Translations under genes and position numbers: made by a program
Source: CAZQSL01 sp964595945
GTDB lineage: Bacteria; UBP15; UBA6099; JAJRTR01
Length of the DNA stretch: 41,411 bases
Reading direction: 5' to 3'
Assembly (NCBI GenBank): GCA_964595945.1
Contig: CAZQSL010000017.1
Span: 1-41,411, forward strand
Part shown: positions 1 to 8,382 of the stretch, one piece after another
Position numbering within the stretch: the first letter of the stretch is position 1
How the letters are laid out: each line of letters starts with the position of its first letter
Notes under the pieces: model-generated
What the model saw: only the letters and a program-made list of their open reading frames with translations
Told to the model about the DNA's origin: nothing
Databases searched by the model: none

Positions 1-48
1 CCCCATTTTTTCAAAAAGGGGGTCTCCATGCTCTTGTCGTGAACGCTT
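1..48 (+). repeat. Partial copy of the host hairpin repeat, cut by the window edge
   Basis: The first 48 bases match 24191-24238 with one difference. They contain the right part of a hairpin whose A-run/G-run arm ends in GTCTCC, followed by a shared non-palindromic tail ending in GTGAACGCTTA. The left arm is missing because the window starts inside it. Because the tail is conserved beyond the hairpin, this is more than a chance terminator. Confidence 0.75.
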
Positions 49-131
49 ACAAAATCTGAACAATCAGTCATGCCGGCTGGCGGACCTGATCGGATGATTG
101 CTCCAGGATTTGCCAACGGAAAGTGATCTAT

Positions 132-154
132 CGCCATATCAGGGTGATATAGCG
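132..154. repeat. Small inverted repeat in the 5' intergenic region
   Basis: Arms CGCCATATCA and TGATATAGCG (9 of 10 paired) flank GGG. The stretch 49-317 holds this dyad and the hairpin at 248-279 and no convincing gene. The role is unknown; it could be a regulator site or RNA stem. Confidence 0.4.
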
Positions 155-247
155 GCCAGCAATAGAAATTGGGTACCGCAGTACGAAGCGCAAATAGCAA
201 GTGACTTGTAGAAATGGTAAGCATATAAAGCTTTTTGGAAGAGGTTT

Positions 248-279
248 GGAGAAACCTTTTTCTCGAAAAAGGTTTCTCC
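248..279 (-). terminator. Long hairpin of the host repeat family, likely terminator of the NUDIX-NeuB run
   Basis: A perfect 14-bp stem (GGAGAAACCTTTTT against its complement) closes a CTCG loop, 38 bp beyond the stop codon of the minus-strand NUDIX gene. The T/A half of each arm could act as a terminator tract in either direction. The 30 bases to its left (218-247) resemble the leader of the copies at 11512 and 24158, so the element is a repeat as well as a possible terminator. Confidence 0.65.
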
Positions 280-317
280 ATAGCTAATTTAAAATGATAA
301 ATGCGGTAACGGTCAAC

Positions 318-1076
318 TTATCTCAGTAAACTCACATAAAGGTCGGTAAGGGCTGCGGAAGTGGCGACCATTTCACTGCGGTGGCGGTCGACGAATGCGG
401 CGGCCTGGTCCGCCGGGATGATTTCCGGCCGGTCGTATTCGCCGGAGACGGCGAGCATCGAGGCTATGAGGTCGAGGTGGCCGGAGATGTCGATGCGGCA
501 GCATGCGTCGAATACGCCGTTGGCGGTGTCGAGGATGAATGCGTAATCGGTGACGGTGATGGCGGCGGCTGGGGGGAGGATGCCGAGTTCTTCGGAGAGT
601 TCTTCGAGCAGTTTGGAGTGGAAGTCGATGGTGCCGTCGGGAGTGAGTGCCGAGTCGTCGACGGTGCCTGCGGGGACGAGTTCGTACATGCCCTGAAAGA
701 TGCTGGTGGACATGCTGCGGCGTGCGAAGACGAGGTGTTCGCGGCCTGCTGAGTCGGTGACGACGATGATGCCGCTGGTGCCGACGGGACGGATGCCGAG
801 GTCGAGGGCTGGACGGCGGAGTTGGGCGATGAGGTGTTTGTAGCCTGCGAAGTGGCAGGTGACGGCTGCGGCGCCGTCAGTGATTTCGTGGCTGGAGTAG
901 TTGAGCATGGAGCCGTTGAAGATGCGGCCTGAGGATTCGGCGACGGCCTCGGTCCAGGCGGCTTCGATTTCGGCGTTGTGGGGAGCGATGCGCCGGGTGA
1001 AGGCTTCGCTGCCGGTGACGTGGATGGTGATGGGGCCGGTGTGGATGATTTCGTAGAGGGGAGATTGGGGGATCAT
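318..1076 (-). CDS. NUDIX hydrolase-like protein
   Basis: A 252-aa protein whose middle has a NUDIX fold signature: an ELVPAGTVD strand, then LLEELSEELGI, which corresponds to the REUXEEXGU half of the NUDIX box with the Arg replaced. Such enzymes hydrolyse nucleoside diphosphates linked to another group; the substrate here is unknown. The start ATG (1076) overlaps the TGA of the HAD gene upstream (ATGA), so translation is probably coupled. The reading frame stays open further upstream, but that part reads as an Arg-rich shadow of the HAD gene and is rejected. It is the last gene of a run with a NeuB-family synthase, so a role in handling nucleotide sugars is possible, but this is inference from position. 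Confidence 0.72.
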   Translation of the reverse strand: MIPQSPLYEIIHTGPITIHVTGSEAFTRRIAPHNAEIEAAWTEAVAESSGRIFNGSMLNYSSHEITDGAAAVTCHFAGYKHLIAQLRRPALDLGIRPVGTSGIIVVTDSAGREHLVFARRSMSTSIFQGMYELVPAGTVDDSALTPDGTIDFHSKLLEELSEELGILPPAAAITVTDYAFILDTANGVFDACCRIDISGHLDLIASMLAVSGEYDRPEIIPADQAAAFVDRHRSEMVATSAALTDLYVSLLR

Positions 1077-1732
1077 TGGTGTACTCCTGGTAATGTGAGG
1101 AGGTCTTCGAGGCAGTCGATGATGTGGTCGGCGCCGGCGGCGTGGAGGATGGATGCGTGCTCGCCCGAGGTGAATCCCGCGACGGTCATGCCGGCTGATT
1201 TCGCTGCGGCGACGCCTTTTGGGGAGTCTTCGACGGCGAGCATTATTTCGGGCGGTGCGCCCGCGAGTGCGGCGGCGTGGAGGTAGATGTCGGGCCAGGG
1301 TTTGCCGCGTGGGCATTCGTCGCCGAAGGCCATTATCTCGAATAGTGAGTCCCATCCGTTGCGGGTGATAATCTGAGTGGCGGCGCCGCGGGGTGCTGAC
1401 GTGGCGAGTGCGAGGCTGATGCCGCGGGTGGCGAGTGCGCGGAGGACTTCGCTGGAGCCGGGCATGGGGACTGTTTCGGTGAGGTATGCCGTGTGGATGC
1501 GCTCGATGTAGAGTGAGAGTAGATCGGGCTCGGGGCGGGGCAGGCCGTATCGGGTTTTGAGGTAGCTGATGATTTCGGGGAGAGAGGGGCCGTTGAGGGC
1601 GTCGAATTCCGCGGGGTCAGGCAGTATGCCGAAGGTTTCGAGAAATGAGGCGTAGGCGGCCTGCATGGCGGGTATGCTGTCGATGAGAGTGCCGTCGAGG
1701 TCGAAGGCTATGTGTGTGTAGATGGCTGTCAT
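1073..1732 (-). CDS. HAD-superfamily phosphatase (phosphoglycolate phosphatase/beta-phosphoglucomutase type)
   Basis: A 219-aa HAD hydrolase. Motif I is FDLDGTLIDS near the N-terminus, motif II is the T-S of ATSAP, motif III is the Lys of RGKPWPD and motif IV is VEDSPKG. The helical cap lies between motifs I and II, as in subfamily IA. The family removes phosphate from small sugar phosphates or isomerises them in the cytoplasm. An in-frame ATG at 1750 would add six residues; 1732 is preferred because the conserved strand begins at once, but neither has a strong ribosome site. It lies 38 bp after the NeuB-family gene and overlaps the NUDIX gene by 4 bp. In that setting it could dephosphorylate a nonulosonate 9-phosphate, which is inference. 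Confidence 0.85.
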   Translation of the reverse strand: MTAIYTHIAFDLDGTLIDSIPAMQAAYASFLETFGILPDPAEFDALNGPSLPEIISYLKTRYGLPRPEPDLLSLYIERIHTAYLTETVPMPGSSEVLRALATRGISLALATSAPRGAATQIITRNGWDSLFEIMAFGDECPRGKPWPDIYLHAAALAGAPPEIMLAVEDSPKGVAAAKSAGMTVAGFTSGEHASILHAAGADHIIDCLEDLLTLPGVHQ

Positions 1733-1770
1733 AGGGTTTGATAGTTCCATGGAAAATCAAGAGTCGGCAG

Positions 1771-2817
1771 TCATGCGAAATCGCCGTCAAGTATGGCGTC
1801 GCCGAGAGGGATGTCGCGAGTGGCTTTGCGGCCTTCGATGTCGGAGATGCGGGCGGGGTGGAGTCCCTTGCGCTGCATGCCCGGGCGGAGTATGGCGATG
1901 TTGAAGCCTTCGCGGAGGATGTCGCCCTGGCGTATGACATCGCAGGCCTGGATGGCGCGCTGTGCGAAGGCGCGGAGTTCGGATTCGTCGCTGGAGGGTG
2001 CTTTTTCGGGCGAGCCGAGTGAAAGTTCGAGGTCGCGGATGGCCGCGATCATGGTGGTGAGTTCGCCGGGGGTGAGAGCGAATGCGTGGTCAGGGCCGGG
2101 GAGCTGGTTGTGGAGGGTGAAGTGTTTTTCGATGACTGTAGCGCCGAGAGCGACAGCGGCGAGGGGGGCGATGAGCGGCGAGCGCGAGTGGTCGGATAGT
2201 CCGACCGGTAGTCCGAACAGCTTATGCATGGCCGGTATGGCGTTGAGGTTGAGAGAGTCGAGTGGCGCGGGGTATTTTGCCGTGCATTGCATGAGTGTGA
2301 GGGTGGAGCCGCCTGATTTTTTGAAGTGGGTGGCGGCCCAGCGGATTTCGTCGACGGTGGCCGCTCCGGTGGACATGATGAGGGGTTTGCCTGTGGCGGC
2401 GAGGTATTCGATGAGGCGGATGTGAGTGATTTCGTAGGAGGCGATCTTGTGGATATGCACGTATGGGTCGACAGCGGCGGCGTCTTTTTCGGAGAAGGGA
2501 GAGGACATGAAGCTGATGTCCTGAGCGACGCAGTAGGCGGCGAGTTCGGGGATCATTTCGTAGGGCATGGAGAGGTCTTCGAAGATGGAGACGATGGAGT
2601 CACGGATGCCCGAGCCTGCGAGGTATTCTGATTCGCCGGCGTTGGGCACGTAGACGGTCTGTGCGCGGTAGGTCTGGAATTTTATGGCGTCGGCGCCTGC
2701 GTCGGCGGCGATGTCGATGAGGGTGCGTGCCATTTTGAGGTCGCGTTTGTGTGAGCCGCAGCGCCAGTTGGAGCCGGCTTCGGCGATGATGTAGACTCGT
2801 TTTCCGCTGTTTGTCAT
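1771..2817 (-). CDS. NeuB/SpsE-family nonulosonic acid (sialic acid-type) synthase
   Basis: A 348-aa protein of normal length for the family. An N-terminal TIM barrel opens with IIAEAGSNW and carries KFQTY, MSTGAA, LSDHSRS, EKHFT and PGPDHAFAL at about residues 46-248. A C-terminal SAF (antifreeze-like) domain spans about 288-348. The family condenses phosphoenolpyruvate with N-acetylmannosamine, its 6-phosphate or a related hexose to make sialic, legionaminic or similar acids for surface glycans. The start at 2817 has AGGGA nine bases upstream. The frame is open to 3189, but the extension is Arg/His-rich shadow of sixA. Neighbours SixA, HAD and NUDIX run in the same direction. Which sugar is made cannot be told, since no partner CMP-transferase or epimerase is in the window. 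Confidence 0.9.
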   Translation of the reverse strand: MTNSGKRVYIIAEAGSNWRCGSHKRDLKMARTLIDIAADAGADAIKFQTYRAQTVYVPNAGESEYLAGSGIRDSIVSIFEDLSMPYEMIPELAAYCVAQDISFMSSPFSEKDAAAVDPYVHIHKIASYEITHIRLIEYLAATGKPLIMSTGAATVDEIRWAATHFKKSGGSTLTLMQCTAKYPAPLDSLNLNAIPAMHKLFGLPVGLSDHSRSPLIAPLAAVALGATVIEKHFTLHNQLPGPDHAFALTPGELTTMIAAIRDLELSLGSPEKAPSSDESELRAFAQRAIQACDVIRQGDILREGFNIAILRPGMQRKGLHPARISDIEGRKATRDIPLGDAILDGDFA

Positions 2818-2888
2818 GGGTTGTCCCTGCTGTGTTTGTGAATGGATGTCCGTAGTTGTCCGGGGGTATCGCTGGGGTGAGTGGATAG

Positions 2889-3398
2889 TCAGATGTTGGG
2901 GTGGTCCGCAGCGGAGGCTATTTCTGCGGAAGTCCTGATCCATTCGAGGCGGCCTTCGCCTGGTCCGGGGAAACCCTTGATGTAGATTTTGGCGATGCCG
3001 CCCTTGGAGAGTGAGAAGGATTGTTCGGGGTCGTTGCCGGTGAAGTAGGCGCCGAGTTGTTCGAGTGCGGGCACGTGGCCGACGATTAGCACGTGGTCTT
3101 TGCCTATGATTCTGTTGAGGCTTTTGGATATCGAGGGTTCGCCGCCGGGGCCGGCGAGGGCGTCGGTGCTTTCGATGAAGTTGGTGCATTTGAAATATTC
3201 GGCGGCGATGGTGGCAGTCTGGATGGCGCGTGTTTTGGGGCTGGTGAAGATGTATTCGATCTGTCCCACGAGGGCCTTGAGGCCGGGCATCGAGTTTTTT
3301 ATGGATTCGGCGCCTTCGGGTGTGAGTTTTCGGCTGTTGTCGTCCATGCCGTCTTTGAGTGGTTCGCAGGCGCCATGTCTCATTAGGTATAGTTTCAT
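2889..3398 (-). CDS. sixA: SixA-type histidine phosphatase
   Basis: A 169-aa member of the histidine phosphatase (phosphoglycerate mutase-like) superfamily. The RHG motif at residues 7-9 gives the phosphorylated His8. R57 in the SPKTRAIQTA segment and H108 in IVGHVP complete the usual phosphate pocket. SixA proteins remove phosphate from phosphohistidine, for example on phosphorelay or phosphotransferase proteins. Length and motif spacing fit SixA better than cofactor-dependent mutases. The start has GGGAGG eight bases upstream and overlaps the stop of the acetyltransferase gene by 4 bp (ATGA). Its link to the neighbouring NeuB gene is only positional. Confidence 0.85.
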   Translation of the reverse strand: MKLYLMRHGACEPLKDGMDDNSRKLTPEGAESIKNSMPGLKALVGQIEYIFTSPKTRAIQTATIAAEYFKCTNFIESTDALAGPGGEPSISKSLNRIIGKDHVLIVGHVPALEQLGAYFTGNDPEQSFSLSKGGIAKIYIKGFPGPGEGRLEWIRTSAEIASAADHPNI

Positions 3399-3904
3399 AT
3401 AGTGCCTCCCTGTGAGATTAGATTATCCGGATTTGGGGTGTTGAGTTTGATCATGTCGACGAAGGGGACGCCGCCTGGAGAGTCGTGTGTGCCGCGGATC
3501 GTGTAGCCGAGCGACTGGTACATGGCGATGTTGCCGGCGCTGTCGCGGCCTGTGAATAGCTGGTATGAGTGGACGGAGGGGAATTGGGCTTCGATGGCGC
3601 GCACGAGGTGTCTGCCGATGCCGCGGTGGCGGTATTGGGGGAGTACGGCGAGTTTTTTGATGTGGCAAACAGAGTCGCCGGAGGTGGCTCTGATGGTGCC
3701 GATGATGGCGGAGCCGGTGGTGGCGACGAGGATGGTGGCCGTGTGGAATTCTTCGAGGAGTTGTGTGGTGGTCTGTGTGAGTGGGTGTATGTTGAAGTCG
3801 GAGTAGCGGATGGCTTCGGTCATGAAAGAGGTTTTCTGCACGGCGAGTATTTCATCTGCCTGTGAGGGGGCGGCGATGGTGATCTGGTAGTCGATTGTGT
3901 CCAT
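3395..3904 (-). CDS. GNAT-family N-acetyltransferase
   Basis: A 169-aa GNAT protein. Motif A is seen as KKLAVLPQYRHRGIGRHLV, with the acetyl-CoA pyrophosphate loop YRHRGIG, preceded by the IIGTIRA strand and followed by a motif B helix and AMYQSLGYTIRG. It should move an acetyl group from acetyl-CoA to an amine; the substrate is unknown. The start ATG lacks a clear ribosome site. It is translationally coupled to sixA by a 4-bp overlap. Beside the NeuB-family synthase it could N-acetylate an amino sugar or the product, but nothing in the sequence proves that. Confidence 0.85.
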   Translation of the reverse strand: MDTIDYQITIAAPSQADEILAVQKTSFMTEAIRYSDFNIHPLTQTTTQLLEEFHTATILVATTGSAIIGTIRATSGDSVCHIKKLAVLPQYRHRGIGRHLVRAIEAQFPSVHSYQLFTGRDSAGNIAMYQSLGYTIRGTHDSPGGVPFVDMIKLNTPNPDNLISQGGTI

Positions 3905-3967
3905 GTCATAGATTTTATAGGGTATGGGACGATTTGAATAGTGCGGGCTGGGGGAAGTAGGGGGGGG

Positions 3968-6691
3968 TCAGTTGCAGCCTGTGCCGTTGCACTGGAGTGC
4001 GGGGTTGAGTTTGAGGAGCCAGAGATCGTGAGAGGCGCTGAATGAGTTGGAGCTGCCGGTGATGAGATAGCCGTAGTCGTTGGTGGTGATGATGGAGAAT
4101 GCTTCGTCGTCGCCGGCGCCGCCGAAGGTAAGGTCTGCGAGGGTGTTGCCGTCCGGGTCGATTTTTACGATCCAGATGTCCTTGCCGCCTGCGCCTTTGG
4201 ATGATGTGGTGCCTGCGGCTATGTAGTTGCCGTCGACGGCGCGGGTGATGCTGTTGAGGGAGTCGATGCCAGCGCCGGTGAATGATTTGACCCAGATGAG
4301 GTTGCCGGCTGAGTCTGTGCGGGTGATGGTGCTGTTGGTGATCAGGCATTCGTCGGCGCAGGAGAGTGAGGGGATGATGTAGCCGCCGTCGGGGAGTTGG
4401 ATCATGTCCTGTGGTTTGTCGTGGACGCCGCTGTTGTATACGGGTCTGATCCAGCTGAGTGCGCCGGTCTGGGAGTATTTGATGAGTGAAAGGTCGTAGC
4501 CGTCGTCGAGGTTTTGCATGATGCCGCCTGCGATGACTGCGCCGCCGTCCGCTGTGGGCCATATTGCTTGGCCGTAGGAGTTGTCGTAGGCGGTGAAGTA
4601 GTTTGGGGTGGGGTTGAGGTTTTCGTCGTAGCGGATGAAGACCATTCTGTTGTTGAGGATGTGTGTGATGCCGTGGCCGACGGCGACGTATCCGCCGGTG
4701 GGGGAGGCTTTTATCGAGTAGAGGTTGTCGGTGGCGTCGGGTATTCCGATGTTGCTCTGGAGGGAGATGTTGCCTGAGGTGTCGGTTTTGACAGTCCAGT
4801 AATTGGGGAGTTGGGGGGCGCCGGGTTCGCCGGTGGAGCCTGCGAAGACGATCGAGCCGGCGTTGCCGGTGACGCCTGATGTGAATGAGTCGCTGCCTGC
4901 GGTGACGCCCTGTGTTTTTGATGTGATCAGATTGCCGCTGGTGTCGAATCTGGCGAAGAGTGCGTCGTAGAATGTGCCGCCGGGTTCGAGTGTGCGGCCG
5001 CCGGCGATGTATGTGTTGTCGTCGGGCTGGATGAGGGTCAGTCCGAATTCCTGGGATGCGCCCGGGACGATGGTTGACCAGCTTGGGCTAGTGTATATCT
5101 GGATGGTTTTCGAGGATATGGCGTTTTCGTTGTCGATGGCTTCGAATGTTACGTTGTAGGCGCCTGCGGCGGTGTAGCTGTGGGAGGGGGTGAGGGTGGT
5201 GGATTCGGTGGCGCTGCCGTCGCCGAAATTCCAGCCGAAGGAGGCGCATGATACGTCGTCGGTGCAGGTGGCTGTGAAATTGACGGTGACCGGGGGTTGG
5301 CCCGCGACTGTGTCTGCGGCGATGGTGATGACTGGTGGCGTGTTGGGCGGAAGGATGGTGATGGTGGCTGTGGCGGGTAGTGATGAGGCGCCGTCGTTGT
5401 CGATGGCTGTGAGGGTGACGGTGCAGATGCCCTGTGAGGGGAAGATGTGGGTGGTGTCGAGGGTGGTGTCGAGGGTGGTGTCGGCAGGGGTGGTGTCGCA
5501 GAATGTCCATGAGTAGGAGTCGCATGTGCCGTCGGGGTCGGCGCATGTGCCGGTGAAGTTGACGGTGAGGGGCTGGCGTCCGGTGAGTGTGTCGGGGGTG
5601 AATGATACAAGGGGCGGCTGGTTGGGTGGGGCGACGGTGATGGACATGGTGGCTGTGGTGGTGGCGCCCGTGTTGTCGGTGGCGGTGTGTGTGACGGTGT
5701 AGACGCCCTGGGCGGTGTAGGTGTGGGAGATGTCCGGGGTGGCGCCGAAGGGGGACAGGTCGCCGAAGTCCCATGTGATGGCGGCGCATGTGCCGTCGTA
5801 GTCGGAGCAGGTGGAGGTGAATGCTATGGTGAGGGGTGATTTGCCCGATGATTTGTCGGAGTTGATCGAAACGGTGGGTGGGTGGTTGGGTTCGGGGAGT
5901 ATGGTGATGGATGTTTCATTGATGACGGAAGAGTCGGCGCGGCAGGCCGGGGCGAAGGTGCCAGCGGTTGTGTATGTGCAGATCAGTGGTGTGCCGGAAG
6001 CCATTTGAGTCCATGCGCCGCCGGTGGAGCAGCGGCCTTCTGTAAGGGTAGTGTCAGGAGTGGGTGCGCAGGAGAGTGACGATTGGGCGGAGCCGAACCA
6101 CAGGTGAAGTGATGTGGTCGAGAGTGATGGTGTGGCTCCGATGTGCGAGCAGCTTGCGGCGCAGGTGCCTGGGTTGAGGCAGACATCGGCCGTGAGTGGG
6201 TTGGAGTCGTCGCAGGCCGCATCGGAGGAGCATGCGGGATTGCAGACGCATTCGCCGTCGACGCATACGGTGCCGCCGGTGCAGGTTTCGGCGATGGTTT
6301 CGCGTGTGCCGCAGGCGTCGTACCAGTAGGGATTGCCGTCGTAGCAGGCTTTGTAGTCGTGTGAGGCGCAGCCGTCGTTGCAGATGAGAGTGGCGGCTCC
6401 GGCGGCGGAGCGGGCGATCATGAGGACGTCGTTTGACAGTACGAGGCCGTCGGGTGCGCCGGAGAGCACGACGTCGGCGCGTGATCGCTGGAGTGACGTC
6501 AGGGTGATGTCTCCGACGCTCGCTCGCGCGGCCATGAGGATGTCGTCGCTCAGTACCTGGCTGTCTCCCGTGACGTCGCCGCAGAGGGTCATGGCTTTCT
6601 GTGTGGTGGCAACACATATCAGCGCGGCCAGTATGACCGCTGCAGCGAACTGTTTCAGGTATTTTGCATAGCGCACGTCGATGCCCGCCAT
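3968..6691 (-). CDS. Secreted surface protein: N-terminal dockerin-like, Cys-rich, three PKD domains, C-terminal propeller-like repeats
   Basis: A 907-aa exported protein. Residues about 10-35 form a hydrophobic export signal. Residues 37-98 hold two dockerin-like calcium-binding repeats (GDVTGDSQVLSDD and the SGAPDGLVLSNDV copy, each followed by a LMxAR helix). A Cys-rich stretch follows (104-182). Three PKD domains lie at about 271-354, 360-447 and 452-533, each ending in a TVTxxATDN-like strand. The rest (540-907) has repeated segments such as GGYIxxG and DIWIVKIDPDGN, typical of beta-propeller-like bacterial surface proteins. It ends in a Cys-containing tail. It lies 12 bp after the cohesin-bearing lipoprotein gene and probably shares its mRNA. 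The dockerin is N-terminal, which is not its usual place. Ribosome site at 6691 is weak. Confidence 0.8.
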   Translation of the reverse strand: MAGIDVRYAKYLKQFAAAVILAALICVATTQKAMTLCGDVTGDSQVLSDDILMAARASVGDITLTSLQRSRADVVLSGAPDGLVLSNDVLMIARSAAGAATLICNDGCASHDYKACYDGNPYWYDACGTRETIAETCTGGTVCVDGECVCNPACSSDAACDDSNPLTADVCLNPGTCAASCSHIGATPSLSTTSLHLWFGSAQSSLSCAPTPDTTLTEGRCSTGGAWTQMASGTPLICTYTTAGTFAPACRADSSVINETSITILPEPNHPPTVSINSDKSSGKSPLTIAFTSTCSDYDGTCAAITWDFGDLSPFGATPDISHTYTAQGVYTVTHTATDNTGATTTATMSITVAPPNQPPLVSFTPDTLTGRQPLTVNFTGTCADPDGTCDSYSWTFCDTTPADTTLDTTLDTTHIFPSQGICTVTLTAIDNDGASSLPATATITILPPNTPPVITIAADTVAGQPPVTVNFTATCTDDVSCASFGWNFGDGSATESTTLTPSHSYTAAGAYNVTFEAIDNENAISSKTIQIYTSPSWSTIVPGASQEFGLTLIQPDDNTYIAGGRTLEPGGTFYDALFARFDTSGNLITSKTQGVTAGSDSFTSGVTGNAGSIVFAGSTGEPGAPQLPNYWTVKTDTSGNISLQSNIGIPDATDNLYSIKASPTGGYVAVGHGITHILNNRMVFIRYDENLNPTPNYFTAYDNSYGQAIWPTADGGAVIAGGIMQNLDDGYDLSLIKYSQTGALSWIRPVYNSGVHDKPQDMIQLPDGGYIIPSLSCADECLITNSTITRTDSAGNLIWVKSFTGAGIDSLNSITRAVDGNYIAAGTTSSKGAGGKDIWIVKIDPDGNTLADLTFGGAGDDEAFSIITTNDYGYLITGSSNSFSASHDLWLLKLNPALQCNGTGCN
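5449..5484 (-). repeat. Three tandem 12-bp copies inside the second PKD domain
   Basis: Three in-frame copies of GGGTGGTGTCGA (last base differs in copy three) encode a TTLD repeat in the loop of PKD domain 2. The frame is kept, so copy-number change would only alter loop length. Confidence 0.8.
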
Positions 6692-6703
6692 TCGATTGTG
6701 TTT

Positions 6704-8362
6704 CTATCTCACATTTATATACGCGTTTTTAAGGGTGACGCTCGATGATTGTATGAGCGCCATGTTGTAGTCGGTGAAGTTTGTGCGCTGGAGGGCTGTG
6801 TCCCAGTTGACTGGCAGTTGCTGTGGGGATGTGCCGGGTGTGACGCGCAGCGTGACGGTGAACAGTGTTTGCGAGGAGGTGATCGCGTGAGTGGTCTGGA
6901 ATGCGATCCGGTATTCGCCGGGCAGGGTGGTGAACTGGAAGAGCGATGTGATGCCTGATCCGGTGGATGCGGAGACGAAGGAAAGTTTCGACGAGTCCCA
7001 TGTGAAGGATGCGACGCCTGCGCCGAGTCCCGCAGCGGGCGGGTTGTCCATGCGCACGGCCACCTGCACGGTGTCGCCCGCTGCGGCGTCGGCGCCGATG
7101 ATGTCCATGCACAGGCCCGACGTGCCGCTGCACGAAGGCTCTCCGGCGGTGACTGTGACGGTGGAGGCATTGCTTGTCTTGCCCGAAGCGGTTGCCGTGA
7201 CCGAAGCGGTGCCAGGGCCGATGCCGGTGACGAGTCCGCCGGAGTTGACCGAAGCTGCTGCCGGGGCTGTAGTGTGCCATGTGAGTGCCGGGCAGGCGAG
7301 CGCTCCGATGTTCCACTGGCATGAGGCTGTCAGGAGTTGCGTTTCGCCGTCGGCGAGTGATATTGCGGATGGTGCGATAGTGATGGACGAGAGGGAAGCG
7401 ACGACGCACGCGCCGCCGTAATATGCCTGTCCGTCAGGGCATGCCGTGGTCACGGTGACAGTGTCACTCGTGGCGCCGCTCGCGGGCCTGGCCGCGCTGA
7501 CTGTCGTCGTGCCGGGCGTGATGGCTGTCAATATGCCGGTCGCTCCGATGGCTGCGACGGTGGTGTCTGACGACTGCCACTCGACGATGCCGGTGCAGTC
7601 GCCGGTAGTCGTGTCGGCATAGGTGCAATTGGCCGTGAACTGTAGTGGAGTGCCGATCGTTGCCGCGGCGTTGCCGTCTGGCGTCAGGGAGATGTCAGTG
7701 ATGATTTTCGTCAACGGGAATACGAGGGCGGTGTCCTCATTTTCGGTGACAGTGGCTGTCTGGACTGCCGGAGCTTCGTAGCCGGCAAGTGAGACGGTGA
7801 TGGAGTGCGCCCCGGCAGCTACGTTGTTGAGTGAAATGTCAGTGGCCGCCGTTGCAGCAAGCTGGCTGCCGTCGATGATGACGGAGGCCCCTGCCGGGCT
7901 GGATGAAATTGAAACGGAGCCTGTCGCCGAGGGGTCGAGCAGCAACGTATATTGTCCCGCAGCGGAGATGTGCGAAGTCTCCCCGCCGATGACTTGCACC
8001 GGGACGGAATATATCCTGTACCCCGGCTTGGAAAACGTGCAGGTGTATTCGGCGGCGCTCATGTTTGAAAGCAGGAAATATCCGGAAGCGGGGGAAACGA
8101 AAGACTTGCCGCCGCAGGTGACCGTGACCTGTGAAAGGGGCATGTATATGTCTGGCGCGCCGTCCGATCCTTTGGAAACCATCGTGTAGACATATCCATC
8201 TATCGCGCCGGTCAGCGCCGGCATTTCGCCGTTGCCGGAACTCCTGCCGCCACAGCCGCTGACGGCCATCGCGATGACAAGAGAAAACACCGCCGCCAGC
8301 ACGGCTCTGCTCCTGGCCGGGATGCGTCTCGTGAAAGGCTGCCTGTCTGTGTTCCGGTTCAT
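6704..8362 (-). CDS. Lipoprotein with PEGA, two Big_2-like domains and a C-terminal cohesin-like domain
   Basis: A 552-aa lipoprotein. A basic N-terminus and hydrophobic helix lead to lipobox AVSGC with the acylated Cys at residue 37. Then come a carboxypeptidase-regulatory-like beta domain, a PEGA domain (about 147-219, with SSPAGASVIIDG), two bacterial Ig-like Big_2 domains (about 220-305 and 324-405, each ending GxxTVSA/TASVTA) and a cohesin-like domain (416-552) with AGDTVQVAVRMDN, a DSSKLSF strand and LFTVTLRV. Cohesins bind dockerins, and the next gene encodes a dockerin-like segment. The ATG at 8362 has GGGAGAGGGA just upstream. A TTG at 8386 in the same frame overlaps the preceding stop and is the alternative. 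It is likely anchored in a membrane, displaying the cohesin outward. Confidence 0.82.
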   Translation of the reverse strand: MNRNTDRQPFTRRIPARSRAVLAAVFSLVIAMAVSGCGGRSSGNGEMPALTGAIDGYVYTMVSKGSDGAPDIYMPLSQVTVTCGGKSFVSPASGYFLLSNMSAAEYTCTFSKPGYRIYSVPVQVIGGETSHISAAGQYTLLLDPSATGSVSISSSPAGASVIIDGSQLAATAATDISLNNVAAGAHSITVSLAGYEAPAVQTATVTENEDTALVFPLTKIITDISLTPDGNAAATIGTPLQFTANCTYADTTTGDCTGIVEWQSSDTTVAAIGATGILTAITPGTTTVSAARPASGATSDTVTVTTACPDGQAYYGGACVVASLSSITIAPSAISLADGETQLLTASCQWNIGALACPALTWHTTAPAAASVNSGGLVTGIGPGTASVTATASGKTSNASTVTVTAGEPSCSGTSGLCMDIIGADAAAGDTVQVAVRMDNPPAAGLGAGVASFTWDSSKLSFVSASTGSGITSLFQFTTLPGEYRIAFQTTHAITSSQTLFTVTLRVTPGTSPQQLPVNWDTALQRTNFTDYNMALIQSSSVTLKNAYINVR

Positions 8363-8382
8363 TCCCTCTCCCAGTCTCCGGG

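Noticed and set aside
1077..1355. Upstream extension of the NUDIX frame
   Set aside because: It is Arg/His-rich antisense-type sequence over the HAD gene; the ATGA overlap at 1073-1076 gives a clear start.
2818..3189. Upstream extension of the NeuB-family frame
   Set aside because: It overlaps sixA in another frame with Arg/Pro-rich composition; family alignment and the ribosome site support 2817.
3915..4562. 215-codon open frame inside the PKD gene
   Set aside because: Arg/His/Gln-rich composition is a shadow of the GC-rich PKD gene on the same strand; no ribosome site.
5088..5789. Long His/Arg-rich frame inside the PKD gene
   Set aside because: Frame shadow created by the Asp/Thr-rich PKD coding sequence.
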